A stretch of 64,000 nt of DNA from DATARH01 sp963746885 (lineage in GTDB: Bacteria > Pseudomonadota > Alphaproteobacteria > ATCC43930 > CGMCC-115725). Numbering within the stretch: the first letter of the stretch is position 1; each line of letters starts with the position of its first letter. The translations under genes and the position numbers were made by a program. The stretch spans positions 434,001 through 498,000 of the forward strand of contig CAVVDM010000004.1 in NCBI GenBank assembly GCA_963746885.1. The letters are read 5' to 3'. The notes under the pieces are model-generated. The model had not been told where the DNA came from, did not search any database, and worked only from the letters and a program-made list of their open reading frames with translations. Shown here piece after piece: positions 13,107 through 21,436 of the stretch.

Positions 13107-14083
13107 CACTGCCCCTTTGACGCAGGTTCCGGTGCTTTAGCCTCGCTCGTTTTTCCACTTCCACGCAAGATTGTTACTGTGGTGAACTCGGGCATGACCT
13201 TTTTGCCTGTCGGCGCAGCCTGTTTTTGCAGAAGCGGGCTGATTTCGCTGTCGGTCGTGTAGGTCGCATCATCGCCAATCGACGAATCGGCCGCCGCGGC
13301 GGTTTTCACTTCGTCGGTCTTTGCAGTCGCGGCCGCCGCCGCCCCTGGCAACTCGTGTGCCGCGGGAACGAGGCTGCGCAGACTCAGCGAGACTTTGCCC
13401 ATCTCGCTTGCCAGGGAGATCACCTCGCTCTGCTTGGGCGTTACTTCGAAGGTCGCGGTATGGGCGACGACGGCCTCGCCGGGCTTGCTCTGCAGCCGCT
13501 GGTCGATGCCGATCACCCGGATGTTGCGCAGCACCGTCTCGGTCAGCCTTGTGCTCGAGCCGGCTTGCCCGGGTCGCTGGGCGATGGTGGCCCCGGGAGC
13601 GCATAGGTCAGCAGCAGGTCGACATGGTCGCCCGGGAAGATGAAGCCGGAGATCCCCGAGGTTACCGTCACCGGCACGGAAATCGCGCGCATTCCCGGGC
13701 TCAGCACCGCGGCCAGGAAGCCGCGGCTGCCCGGGGCGATGATCTTGGCCTCGGTGATCGGCTCGCCGGCGGTGATCGGGATGTTGGCAACCCAGCCCTT
13801 GAACGAGTCGATTTTTTTCGGGCCGCCTTCCACGACGTAATTCTTGTTGATGCCGGCTTCCGGCCAGACCTGCCAAACCAGGTCCTCGACCGTAAGAATT
13901 GCGCCGCGACTGAGGTCGCGGTGCGCGACGAGCACCGATTTGATGGGCCTCTGCACCACCTTCGGCGCGACCGCGGCAGCCTCCCGCGTGCGCTGCGCGG
14001 CGAGCCACGAACGGGCGAGAAAGGCGGTGCCGCCGGCCAAGAGAGACGGCGAACAGCAGCAGGACCAAGGTTCGGATGCGCAT
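13106..14083 (-). CDS. cpaB: CpaB pilus assembly protein (two frame changes)
   Basis: Periplasmic/inner-membrane Tad protein with an N-terminal anchor (MRIRTLVLLLFAV), an SAF domain (VVQRPIKSVLVAHRDLSRGAIL) and the CpaB block (ISGFIFPGDHVDLLLTY, then TETVLRNIRVIGIDQRL). The frame moves +1 at ~14040, where a T is doubled just after the anchor, and returns between 13550 and 13600. About 325 aa once repaired. It starts six bases after cpaA and its stop overlaps the cpaC start. Confidence 0.87.
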   Translation of the reverse strand: MRIRTLVLLLFAVSLGRRHRLSRPFVARRAAHAGGCRGRAEGGAEAHQIGARRAPRPQSRRNSYGRGPGLAGLAGSRHQQELRRGRRPEKNRLVQGLGCQHPDHRRRADHRGQDHRPGQPRLPGRGAEPGNARDFRAGDGNLGDLRLHLPGRPCRPAADLCAPGATIAQRPGQAGSSTRLTETVLRNIRVIGIDQRLQSKPGEAVVAHTATFEVTPKQSEVISLASEMGKVSLSLRSLVPAAHELPGAAAAATAKTDEVKTAAAADSSIGDDATYTTDSEISPLLQKQAAPTGKKVMPEFTTVTILRGSGKTSEAKAPEPASKGQ

Positions 14084-14089
14084 GGCGGG

Positions 14090-14594
14090 TCAACCCAGAT
14101 AGGGTGAAAGGACGACGATCAGCGCGGCGCCGGCGATGGCGACGCCATAGGGCACCGGCATGGCCAAGCCGCGCTCGCTCGACACGGATGTTTGGCCCAG
14201 CATGAAGCGGGCCGCGGTCGCGAGCTGATTGCCCACCGGCATCAGCAGGAACAGCGCAAGCGCCCCGCCGAGAACGCCGGTCAGCATCAACAGCGTCGGC
14301 GTGCCCGCCGGGCCGGCCCACAGCGTCGCCGCGCCCAACAGCTTGACATCGCCGCCGCCGAGCCAACCGCGGGCGAACAGCAGCGCCCCGCCGAGAAACA
14401 CCGCCACGGCACAGCCGAGCGCCTCAAGGCCGCCGTACAGGCTCGGCGCCGCGGCGAAATAAAGCGGCCACAGCGCGCACAACAGCGAGCGGCAGCAGGT
14501 TGGGGATGACCAGCCGGCGGAAATCCTCGAACGCGGCGACCGCCATCACGGCAGCAAAGGCCGTTACGGCGAGCGCCTGGGGGTGGAGCGTCAT
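14090..14594 (-). CDS. cpaA: CpaA/TadV prepilin peptidase (one frameshift)
   Basis: Membrane aspartic protease of family A24 that cleaves Flp prepilin. It has the two expected Asp regions: FEDFRRLVIPN near the N-terminus and LGGGDVKLLGA (GxxD) in the middle, with four to five hydrophobic segments. The frame moves +1 near 14488-14495. The repaired length is 167 aa, typical for TadV. It is the first gene of the leftward operon. The frame-2 ATG at 14594 gives MTLHPQALAVTAF. Confidence 0.85.
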
Positions 14595-14870
14595 GGTTGC
14601 GGCAGCACCTCCGGGCAGACGGCCGCGCCGCGTTTTCTGTCGCCTGCTTCATTGCGCGGCGACGAAAGACGGGACGCAGAACCAGTCGGTCTTGACGTTC
14701 CGGGTTGAAGTCCAACTACCATGACGCGGGGTGGTTAAAAAAGGAATAACGGCTACGTAGCGCCGCTGTTTCTTCGCGTTAGGCGCGCGCGGCGCGGTTT
14801 AGCTCTGCGCCCCGGCCGGTCGACGGGCGATAACGCTATCGCGGCGCCGCGCGGCGATTTCGCCATCGCT
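14595..14870. other. intergenic region upstream of the tad operon
   Basis: About 275 bases between cpaA and the CoA-transferase remnant. It should hold the promoter of the leftward tad operon, but no convincing -35/-10 pair was found. A short A6 run lies near 14737. Neither strand encodes a Flp pilin, which would be ~55-65 aa with a G-x-x-x-x-E cleavage site before a hydrophobic stretch, although this is where pilA sits in Caulobacter. Confidence 0.5.
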
Positions 14871-15225
14871 TTAGCCGAGCGGCTCGCGTGGCACCTCTTC
14901 GGCGTGCCGGCCACGGTCGCCGGCGGAGCTCGAGGGACGCCGCCGAGAACCGGGAATTTGATCGGCCGGCCAACCGGTTGCGCCCGGCCGGCCGGCCGCC
15001 GCGTGCTCGGCGCTCACCACCATCTCGCGCGCCGCCGCCTGCGGCTGGGCGCGCGCCGCCGTCACCCCGAAAACCGGCGCGTGCGGCATCTCGAACCGGG
15101 TGAGCCGTCTTCCCATTCGGCGAGGCTGCGGGTGCGGGTAACCGAGAAATCCCCGGCATCGACATCGTCGCGGCGGTCGTGCCGCAGGGTCGCAGACGCG
15201 AATCGCGGCCCGGCCGAGCCGTTCG
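14871..15225 (-). pseudogene. C-terminal remnant of a CaiB/BaiF-type CoA-transferase
   Basis: Pieces in different frames line up with the C-terminus of class III CoA-transferases: RFASATLRHDRRD, then TRTRSLAEWE, then RFEMPHAPVFGV, then AQPQAAAREMVV, then GRPIKFPVLGGVPRAPPA, and finally GRHAEEVPREPLG before a TAA at 14871. In intact relatives these read roughly as tRtraEW..L, vPcaPV..v.ea, PQ..aReMvv, G.PikF....r.PPp and GeHteeVL.elG. The N-terminal two thirds, with the catalytic Asp, are absent, and the RidA stop lies 30 bases further up. Recognised by pattern only, without alignment. Confidence 0.6.
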
Positions 15226-15256
15226 GCTCAACCGTTTTGACCGCGGAGGGCGCGCG

Positions 15257-15619
15257 CTATTTGGCCGCGACGACCATGATCTCGATGAGCACCTCCGGGC
15301 GCGCCATCTCGGCTTTCACGCAGGCGCGGGCCGGCGGGTTCGCGGGATCGACCCAGTCGTTCCACACCGCGTTCATGTCGCGGAACAATGCCATGTCCTT
15401 GATCCACAGATTGGCGGTCAGCAGGTTCGATTTGCTGCTGCCGGCCTCGCGCAGATAGTGGTCGATGCGCTCCAGGATCTGGCGGGTCTGGCCCGCGACG
15501 TCCTGGCTGGTGTCGGCGGCGGTCAGGCCGGCCAGGTAGACCTTGTCGCCATGCACGACCGCACGGCTCATGCGCGGTCCCGGCGGCTGGGTGATGTCGA
15601 TGCGGCGGATCTCGGCCAT
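15257..15619 (-). CDS. RidA/YjgF-family protein
   Basis: 120-aa RidA-fold protein, probably a trimeric enamine/imine hydrolase or relative. It has VHGDKVYLAGLTAADTSQDV, the TRQILERIDHYLREAG helix, LWIKDM and the active-site Arg region PPARACVKAEMARPEVLIEI. ATG at 15619 is preceded by GGGAGG six bases away, which decides the start over an in-frame upstream ATG. In the neighbourhood of flavin monooxygenases and an alpha/beta hydrolase it could remove a reactive imine intermediate, as RutC does in pyrimidine degradation; this is inference. Confidence 0.9.
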   Translation of the reverse strand: MAEIRRIDITQPPGPRMSRAVVHGDKVYLAGLTAADTSQDVAGQTRQILERIDHYLREAGSSKSNLLTANLWIKDMALFRDMNAVWNDWVDPANPPARACVKAEMARPEVLIEIMVVAAK

Positions 15620-15818
15620 GTGTGTTCCTCCCGTGCCCAACGCTTAGCTCGGCCGGAAGTGTGGCGCGGCCGGTCCCCGAAGGGAAGCCGCTTTGCCCGC
15701 AGGCCCGTTTACCAAGCGTCCGAAGCCGGGCCGGGCCGAGCTGTGGCAAACGGTTGAACAACCGCGCGCCGCCGCCTAGCCTGTCGCGCGACACGATGCC
15801 CGGAAGGAGCAAGGCGGC

Positions 15819-16700
15819 ATGAAGATCGGGTTCTTCGCGGTCGGCATCGGCGCGACGGCCGAGCCGCGGGCGCTGCGGGCGGTCGCGATGGCGGCCGAGC
15901 GGCTCGGCTTTGCGACGCTGTGGGCGCCCGAGCATGTCGTGCTGGTCGAGCGTTATGCCTCGCAATACCCCTATTCGAGCGGCCAGTTCCCGGGGCCGCC
16001 GAACCTGCCGATCGCCGACCCGTTCACGACGCTTGCCTTTGCGGCGGCCTGCACCAGTACGATCCGGCTCGGCACCGGCATCTGCCTGGTCCCCGAGCAC
16101 AACCCGCTGGTATTGGCCAAGACCGCGGCGACGCTCGACGTGCTGTCGGGCGGCCGCTTCATCCTCGGCGCCGGGGTCGGCTGGCTCGCCGAGGAGTTCG
16201 CGGCGCTCGGCGTGCCGTTCGAGCGGCGCGGGCCGCGCACCCGCGAATACATCGAGATCATGCGCAAATTGTGGACCGAGGCGAGCAGCACGCACGCCGG
16301 CGAATTTGCCCGTTTTGAGGGCGTCCTCAGCTATCCGAAGCCGGTGCGCCGGGCCGGCATCCCGGTGTGGTTCGGGGGCGAGAGCGAGGCTGCCCTGCGC
16401 CGGGTCGCCGCTTACGGCGACGGCTGGATCGGCTTCAAGGTATTGCCCGCCGCCGCCGCCGAGAAAATCCGGCATATCGAGGAATTGCTGCGCGTCAACG
16501 GCCGCGCCCGCGCCGATGTCACGCTCGCCGTCTCGCCCTACACCGATCCGATCACCCCGGACGACCTGAAGCGCTATCGCGACGCCGGCGCCGACGAGGT
16601 CGTGCTGCTGTTGCGCGGCCGGCCGCGGGGCGAAGCGGAAATCGTCGCGCGGATCGAGGAGATGGCGCGGGATTTCGTCGAGCCGGCCGCCAAGCTGTGA
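15819..16700 (+). CDS. luciferase-like (LLM class) flavin/F420-dependent oxidoreductase
   Basis: 293-aa TIM-barrel enzyme of the bacterial luciferase superfamily, closest in feel to the F420-type TIGR03619 group: MKIGFFAVG start, ERLGFATLWAPEHV, STIRLGTGICLVPEHNPLVLAKTAATLDVLSGGRFILGAGVGW in pieces, and IPVWFGGESEAALRRVAAYGDGWIG. It oxidises or reduces an unknown substrate using FMN or F420. An AAGGAG lies before ATG 15819. The frame is intact. It is followed 39 bases later by a PLP enzyme on the same strand. Confidence 0.88.
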   Translation: MKIGFFAVGIGATAEPRALRAVAMAAERLGFATLWAPEHVVLVERYASQYPYSSGQFPGPPNLPIADPFTTLAFAAACTSTIRLGTGICLVPEHNPLVLAKTAATLDVLSGGRFILGAGVGWLAEEFAALGVPFERRGPRTREYIEIMRKLWTEASSTHAGEFARFEGVLSYPKPVRRAGIPVWFGGESEAALRRVAAYGDGWIGFKVLPAAAAEKIRHIEELLRVNGRARADVTLAVSPYTDPITPDDLKRYRDAGADEVVLLLRGRPRGEAEIVARIEEMARDFVEPAAKL

Positions 16701-16739
16701 TAACCCGAAGCGGCAGCGTTCACTAGAAAGCCCCCGCCG

Positions 16740-17945
16740 ATGAAAACCGACGACCGGCCGCGCCATTACCGCAAGGACACGCTCCTCACCCATGTCGGCC
16801 GCAATCCCGAGGCCAATCACGGCGTCGTCAATCCGCCCGTGTATCACGCCTCGACGATCCTCTCGAAGAACATGGCGGAGTGGGAGGCCAAGCGCGCCGC
16901 GCCGCCGTTCACCGGCGTACGCTACGGATTGCACGGCACGCCGGGAACGTTCCCGCTCGAAGAGCTGCTCGCCCGCATCGAGGGCGGCTATCGCGGCATG
17001 CTGATGTCGTCGGGGCTGGCGGCCGTGACGGCGCCGCTGCAAGCCTTGCTCGGCGCCGGCGACCACTGCCTGATGGTCGATTCGGCCTATGGCCCGGCGC
17101 GCAATTTCTGCGAGGGCATCCTGAAGAAATGCGGCGTCGAGACGACCTATTACGACCCGCTGATCGGCGAGGGCATCGCCGCGCTGATCCGGCCCAACAC
17201 CAAGGTCGTCTACTGCGAATCGCCGGGCTCGCTGACCTTCGAGATCCAGGACATCCCGGCGATCGCCGCGGTGGCGCACCAGCACGGCGCCAAGGTGCTG
17301 ATGGACAACACCTGGGGCACGCCCTACCTGTTCCGCTCGTTCGAGCACGGGGTCGACGTGTCGATCCACGCCGCGACCAAATACATCTGCGGCCATTCCG
17401 ACGTGATGCTCGGCGCGGTCATCACCAACGAGGAGAATTTTCTCCCCGTCCGCTCGGCGATGGCGCAGATCGGCCACAGCGCCGCCCCGGACGACGTGTT
17501 CTTTGCGCTGCGCGGCATGCGCACGCTGAGCGCAGGCTGGAGCGCCACCAGAAGAACGCGCTCGAAGTCGCCCGCTGGCTGCAATCGCGGCCCGGAAGTC
17601 TCGCGCGTGCTCTACCCGGCCCTGCCCGAAGACCCGGGCCACGCGATCTGGAAGCGCGACTTCCTCGGCGCCAGCGGCCTCTTCGGCGGTGGTGCTGAAG
17701 GCGGTGCCAAAGGAGGCCGTCTACGCCATGATCGACGCGCTCGACCTGTTCGGCATCGGCGCCAGCTGGGGCGGCTTCGAGAGCCTGATCCAGCCGGCCT
17801 ACCCCGAGCGTATCCGCACCGCGACGCGCTGGCAGGCCGAGGGGCCGCTGGCGTCCGCATCCATATCGGCCTCGAAGACCCGCAGGACCTGATCGCCGAC
17901 CTGGCCCAGGGCCTCGACAGATTGCGGGCGACCGCTGCCGCGTGA
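16740..17945 (+). CDS. Cys/Met-metabolism PLP enzyme, cystathionine beta-lyase-like (four frame changes)
   Basis: Fold-type I PLP enzyme of the cystathionine lyase/synthase family. It has VNPPVYHASTILS, RYGLHGTPG, SSGLAAVTAPL, the cofactor Asp loop MDNTWGTPYLF and Schiff-base Lys214 in SIHAATKYICGHSD. The C-terminal third changes frame near 17532, 17591, 17690 and 17852 (two +1 and two -1, net zero). The repaired protein (~401 aa) reads NALEVARWLQ, RVLYPALPEDPGH, ALDLFGIGASWGGFESL and VRIHIGLEDPQDLIADL. Beta-lyase (C-S bond cleavage) is more likely than gamma-synthase given GIGASWGGFESL; the substrate is unknown. Confidence 0.82.
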   Translation: MKTDDRPRHYRKDTLLTHVGRNPEANHGVVNPPVYHASTILSKNMAEWEAKRAAPPFTGVRYGLHGTPGTFPLEELLARIEGGYRGMLMSSGLAAVTAPLQALLGAGDHCLMVDSAYGPARNFCEGILKKCGVETTYYDPLIGEGIAALIRPNTKVVYCESPGSLTFEIQDIPAIAAVAHQHGAKVLMDNTWGTPYLFRSFEHGVDVSIHAATKYICGHSDVMLGAVITNEENFLPVRSAMAQIGHSAAPDDVFFALRGMRTLSAGWSATRRTRSKSPAGCNRGPEVSRVLYPALPEDPGHAIWKRDFLGASGLFGGGAEGGAKGGRLRHDRRARPVRHRRQLGRLREPDPAGLPRAYPHRDALAGRGAAGVRIHIGLEDPQDLIADLAQGLDRLRATAAA

Positions 17946-18061
17946 TCGCCGCGCCGTATGGGCGTCCATGTGCGCTCGGCATTTCACATCGCGCCGCTAT
18001 GCCGGCATGATGCGCCGCAGTGACGCCGGACGCGGCCGGCGCGGGTTCGGAGGGAATGCGG

Positions 18062-19266
18062 ATGGATACGGTGGAGACGCGCGGCGACGCCGGGCTGGCA
18101 AAAACCTACCTCGAGCGGGCGCGCGAGCTGGTGCCGATGCTCGCCGCGGCCAGCGACGCGATCGAAGCGGGGCGCCAGGTAACCCCCGAGATCGTCGACG
18201 CGATGATCGAGCGCGGCATCTTCCGCATGCTGCTGCCGCGCTCGCTGGGCGGCGCCGAGCTCGACCCGCTGACCTATACCGAGGTTCTCTACACGCTGGC
18301 GCAGGGCGACGGCAGCGCCGCCTGGTGTCTCGGGCAGAATTCCGGCTGCTCGATGATCGCGCCCTATCTCCCGGAGGAGACCGCCCGCGAGGTGTTCGGC
18401 GGGCCGCGCGGCATCCTCGCCTGGGGGCCGGAGGTGCCGGGCGCCGGGCAGCGGCGTCGTGGTCGACGGCGGCTACCGGGTCACCGGGCGCTGGGGTTTC
18501 GCGACCGGCAGCCGGCACGCCAGCTGGCTCGGCTGCCATATCCCGCTGTTCAATCCCGACGGCAGCCCTCACCTCGCTGCCGAACGGGCGCCAGCAAATC
18601 CGCACGATGGTGTTCCGCAAATCCGAGGCGCGCATCATCGACAACTGGCAGGTGCTCGGGCTGCGCGGCACCGGCAGCGACAGCTATGCGCTCGAAGACC
18701 TTTTCGTGCCGCAGGCCTTTACCGCCGGCCGCGACAATTTCGACGAATTGCGCGAGAAGGGGCCGCTCTACCAGATCACCAGCGGCATGATCTACGCGAT
18801 GGGCTTTCCGCATGTCGCGATGGGCATCGCCAAGGGCGCCTTCGACTCCTTCATCGAGATCGCGCGCGACAAGGTGCCCCGCGGCGCGAAGGGCACCTTG
18901 CGCGAGAACAACGTTGTCCAGTCGCAGATCGGGCAGTGCGAGGCGCGGCTCAACTCGGCGCGCGCCTATCTGCGCGGCGTGATCGGCGAGATGTGGCAGG
19001 AGGCGCGCGACACCGGCGCGATCAGCCCGGCGCATCATCCGCAATTGCGGCTCGCCTCGACCTGGGCGATCCACCAGGCGCGCGACGTCGTCGCGACCGT
19101 CTATCACGCGGCCGGCGCCTCGGCGATCTTCGAGAGCAACCCGTTGGAGCGCCGCATGCGCGACATCCACGCCGGCACCCAGCAGGGCCAGGGCCGCCCG
19201 GTCCATTTCGAGACGATCGGCCAGATGCTGATGGGCCTGCCGCCGGAAGGACGGATGTTCCGCTGA
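18062..19266 (+). CDS. acyl-CoA dehydrogenase-fold flavoprotein, DszC/HpaH-like (two frameshifts)
   Basis: After removing +1 bases near 18444 and 18573 this is ~400 aa. It has the acyl-CoA dehydrogenase architecture: an N-terminal helical domain (IVDAMIERGIFRMLLPRSLGGAELDP in pieces, then GDGSAAWCLGQNSG), a beta domain (VTGRWGFATGSRHASWLGC) and a C-terminal helical domain ending in AAGASAIFESNPLERRMRDIHAGTQQ. GFATGS and the terminal R-D-x-x-x-x-x-Q resemble the flavin-dependent monooxygenase branch (DszC, HpaH, HsaA) more than true dehydrogenases. GGAGG eight bases before ATG 18062 decides the start. Confidence 0.82.
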
Positions 19267-19288
19267 CGGCGGTTGCGGTCGGTTGCGG

Positions 19289-20117
19289 TTACGGGTAGAT
19301 CACCGTCTCGGCGCGGCTGATCACGAAGGCGTCGTGGCGGTAGAGGAAATCGCCGACGACCTCGGCGAAGGCTTCGGGGCGCTCGGCGCCGATCGTGTGC
19401 CCGGCGTCGTAGACCAGCACGAGCTGGCAGTTGGGCATCAGGTCCTTGTAGATGCGGCCCATCGCCGACGAGATCATGCGGTCGAGCGTGCCGAACAACA
19501 CCAGCGTCGGCGTTGCGATCTCGCGCATCCGGGCGTCGAGATCCGGGTCGCGGTCGGGGCCGATCAGCCGCCGCACCAGCGCCCGGGTTTGCGCCTGCAC
19601 GGCCGGATCGGGCGCCACGATCGGTGGCATGCGCTCGGGATGGCCGTAGAGTTGGCGCGCCATTTGTTCGGGCGTGCCCGAGGCCGGCCCGGCGCCGGGC
19701 GGCCGGATTGCGGCCGGCGATTCGAGGACGAGCGCCTGCAGCCGCTCCGGCATCTGCGCCGCCAGCCACAGCGCCGCCTTGCCGCCGAACGAGGTGCCCC
19801 ACAGGTTGAAGCGGTCGAGGCGCAGCGCGTCGGCCGCCTGCGCCATCGTCGCGGCGAGTTCGGGCATCGTGCGCGAGCGAGTGTTCTCAGGCGAGTGGCC
19901 GAACCCCGGCATCTCGAAGGCGATGACGCGGAAATGTTGCGCCAGCAGGTCGTGCGCGCGGGTCAGTCGCATCCCGCCGGCGCCGTGCAGATGCACCAGC
20001 GGCGGCCCCGCCCCCGCCTCGCAATAGCGGATGCGGAACCCGTCGGCCTCGACGTGACCCTCGCGGAACCCGCTGCCGGCCGCGCGCCGATCCCGCCCCG
20101 TTCTGTGTCTGCGCCAC
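19289..20117 (-). CDS. alpha/beta hydrolase (one frameshift)
   Basis: Alpha/beta-hydrolase fold: oxyanion motif HLHGAGG, FEMPGFGHS, nucleophile elbow GTSFGGKA (Ser), acid region LVLFGTLDRM and a catalytic His in DAGHTIGAERP. A GTG at 20117 starts MAQTQNG; the frame moves +1 near 20060 into EGHVEADGFRIRYCEAG. The repaired length is ~275 aa. The gene lies 15 bases after the leftward luciferase-like gene and is surely co-transcribed with it. It probably hydrolyses an ester, lactone or C-C product of the adjacent monooxygenase (inference). Confidence 0.85.
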
Positions 20118-20132
20118 CTCGGTCCCCTTTCG

Positions 20133-21211
20133 TCAAATCTCGCGGATGCGCGGCAACACGGTCTTGCCGAACAGGTCGAGCGCGCTCATCAGCGCGTCGA
20201 GGTCGCCCGAGCCCGGCGGGTGCAGCGACAGGTCGAGCACGCCGGCGCCCATCACCTCGCGGCACTGGCGGATCTGCGCGACGATCGTGTCCGGGCCCGC
20301 CGACGAACGTCGTCGGCAGCACGCCGCCGACATTGGCGGTGCGCTGCTGGCCGGCGATGTTGCGCTGGTCGGCCTCGATCAGCGCGTCGCGCAGCCCGGC
20401 GCGCACCGGGAACGGCGCCTGGCGGTTCTGCTCCTTGAGCCGCTGCCTCGGCCTTCGCGTCGGTCTCGGCCAGCATCATGTTGGCGCGGTAGACGATCTG
20501 GTCGGGCCCCGGCTCCCAGCCGTATTCGGCGCATTGCTCACGGTAAAGGCGGGTCGATTTCGCCATGACCTCGAACGGCGCGTAGGAGACGCCGAGCCCG
20601 AGATGGTTGCGCGCGGCGAATTCGCAGGATTCGGCGCTGGTGCCGAGCGCGTAGGTCGGCGGGTGCGGCTGCTGCAACGGGCGCGGCCAGATCGACACGG
20701 TGCGGAAGCGGAAATGCCGGCCCTGCCAGCCGAACGGCTGCGGCTCGGTCCACGCTTTCAGGATCAGCTCCATGCCCTCGTCGGTGCGCTCGCGCGCCTC
20801 GCTCGGGTTGAGGTCGTAGGTCAGGACTTCGTTGGTCGTGCCGCGCAGCAGGCCGACGATCAGCCGCCCGCCGGCCATCGTGTCGACCATCGCCAGTTCC
20901 TCGGCGAGGCGCACCGGGTTGGATTGCGGCACGATCGGGCCCAGCAGGGCGATCTTGATGTTGGGCACGAGCGCGGCGACGTTGGCCGCGGCGACGATCG
21001 TCGACGGGGTCAGGATGCGCGGCGAATAATGGTGCTCGGACAGGCTGATCCAGTCGAAGCCGAGCTTCTCGACATAGCGCAGCCGCTCGATCATGCCCCG
21101 ATAGGCCTTGGCGCCGGCCTCCGGGTCGTAGGCGCCGGACGGCACCGGCCACTCGCGCGGCACCTCCGGCGGCGTCACGTAGCGCCCGGTTTCGAAGAAC
21201 GAGACCTTCAT
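20133..21211 (-). CDS. luciferase-like flavin-dependent monooxygenase (two frameshifts)
   Basis: ~358 aa when +1 bases near 20447 and 20310 are removed. MKVSFFETGRY start, EKLGFDWISLSEHHYSPRILTPS, IKIALLGPIVPQSNPVRLAEELAMVDTMAGGRLIVGLLRGTTNE (read in pieces) and FRTVSIWPRPLQQPHPPTY are typical of the two-component FMNH2-dependent LLM monooxygenases. The C-terminus reads GGPDTIVAQIRQCREVMGAGVLDL. The substrate is unknown. It is the first gene of a leftward pair with the hydrolase and diverges from the MetE-like gene. Confidence 0.85.
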
Positions 21212-21436
21212 ATTGCCGTCTCCTCCTGCCGCCGCCGAGGGCCAACCAGGCCGGCGATTGCGCGCGATCGCAACGGTAGCATCGCGGCCGCGCGCTGGCG
21301 AGACTCCGCTGCGTGCGCGCGGCAGCCAGCGGCCGGCGGGCATGACGGCGCGGTTGCCTTGCCCCGGCCGATGGTTTGTGATGCGGCGTCAAGCGGCGTC
21401 GCGTCGCGGGCAACGCCAAGAGGGAGGGCTCGGACC

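Noticed and set aside
14595..14870. A Flp pilin gene upstream of cpaA
   Set aside because: All six frames were read and none shows a short leader, G-x-x-x-x-E site and hydrophobic helix.
15228..17642. 804-codon open frame on the minus strand
   Set aside because: It is antisense to the luciferase-like and PLP genes and has Arg/Gln/His-rich, low-information sequence. Only its last part, in another frame, is the RidA gene. Long shadow frames are expected at this GC content.
19283..21436. Upstream two thirds of a 1112-codon plus-strand frame ending in the MetE-like protein
   Set aside because: This part is antisense to the hydrolase and the second luciferase-like gene, both with clear motifs. 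The GTG at 21437 with its AGGGAGG is the real start.
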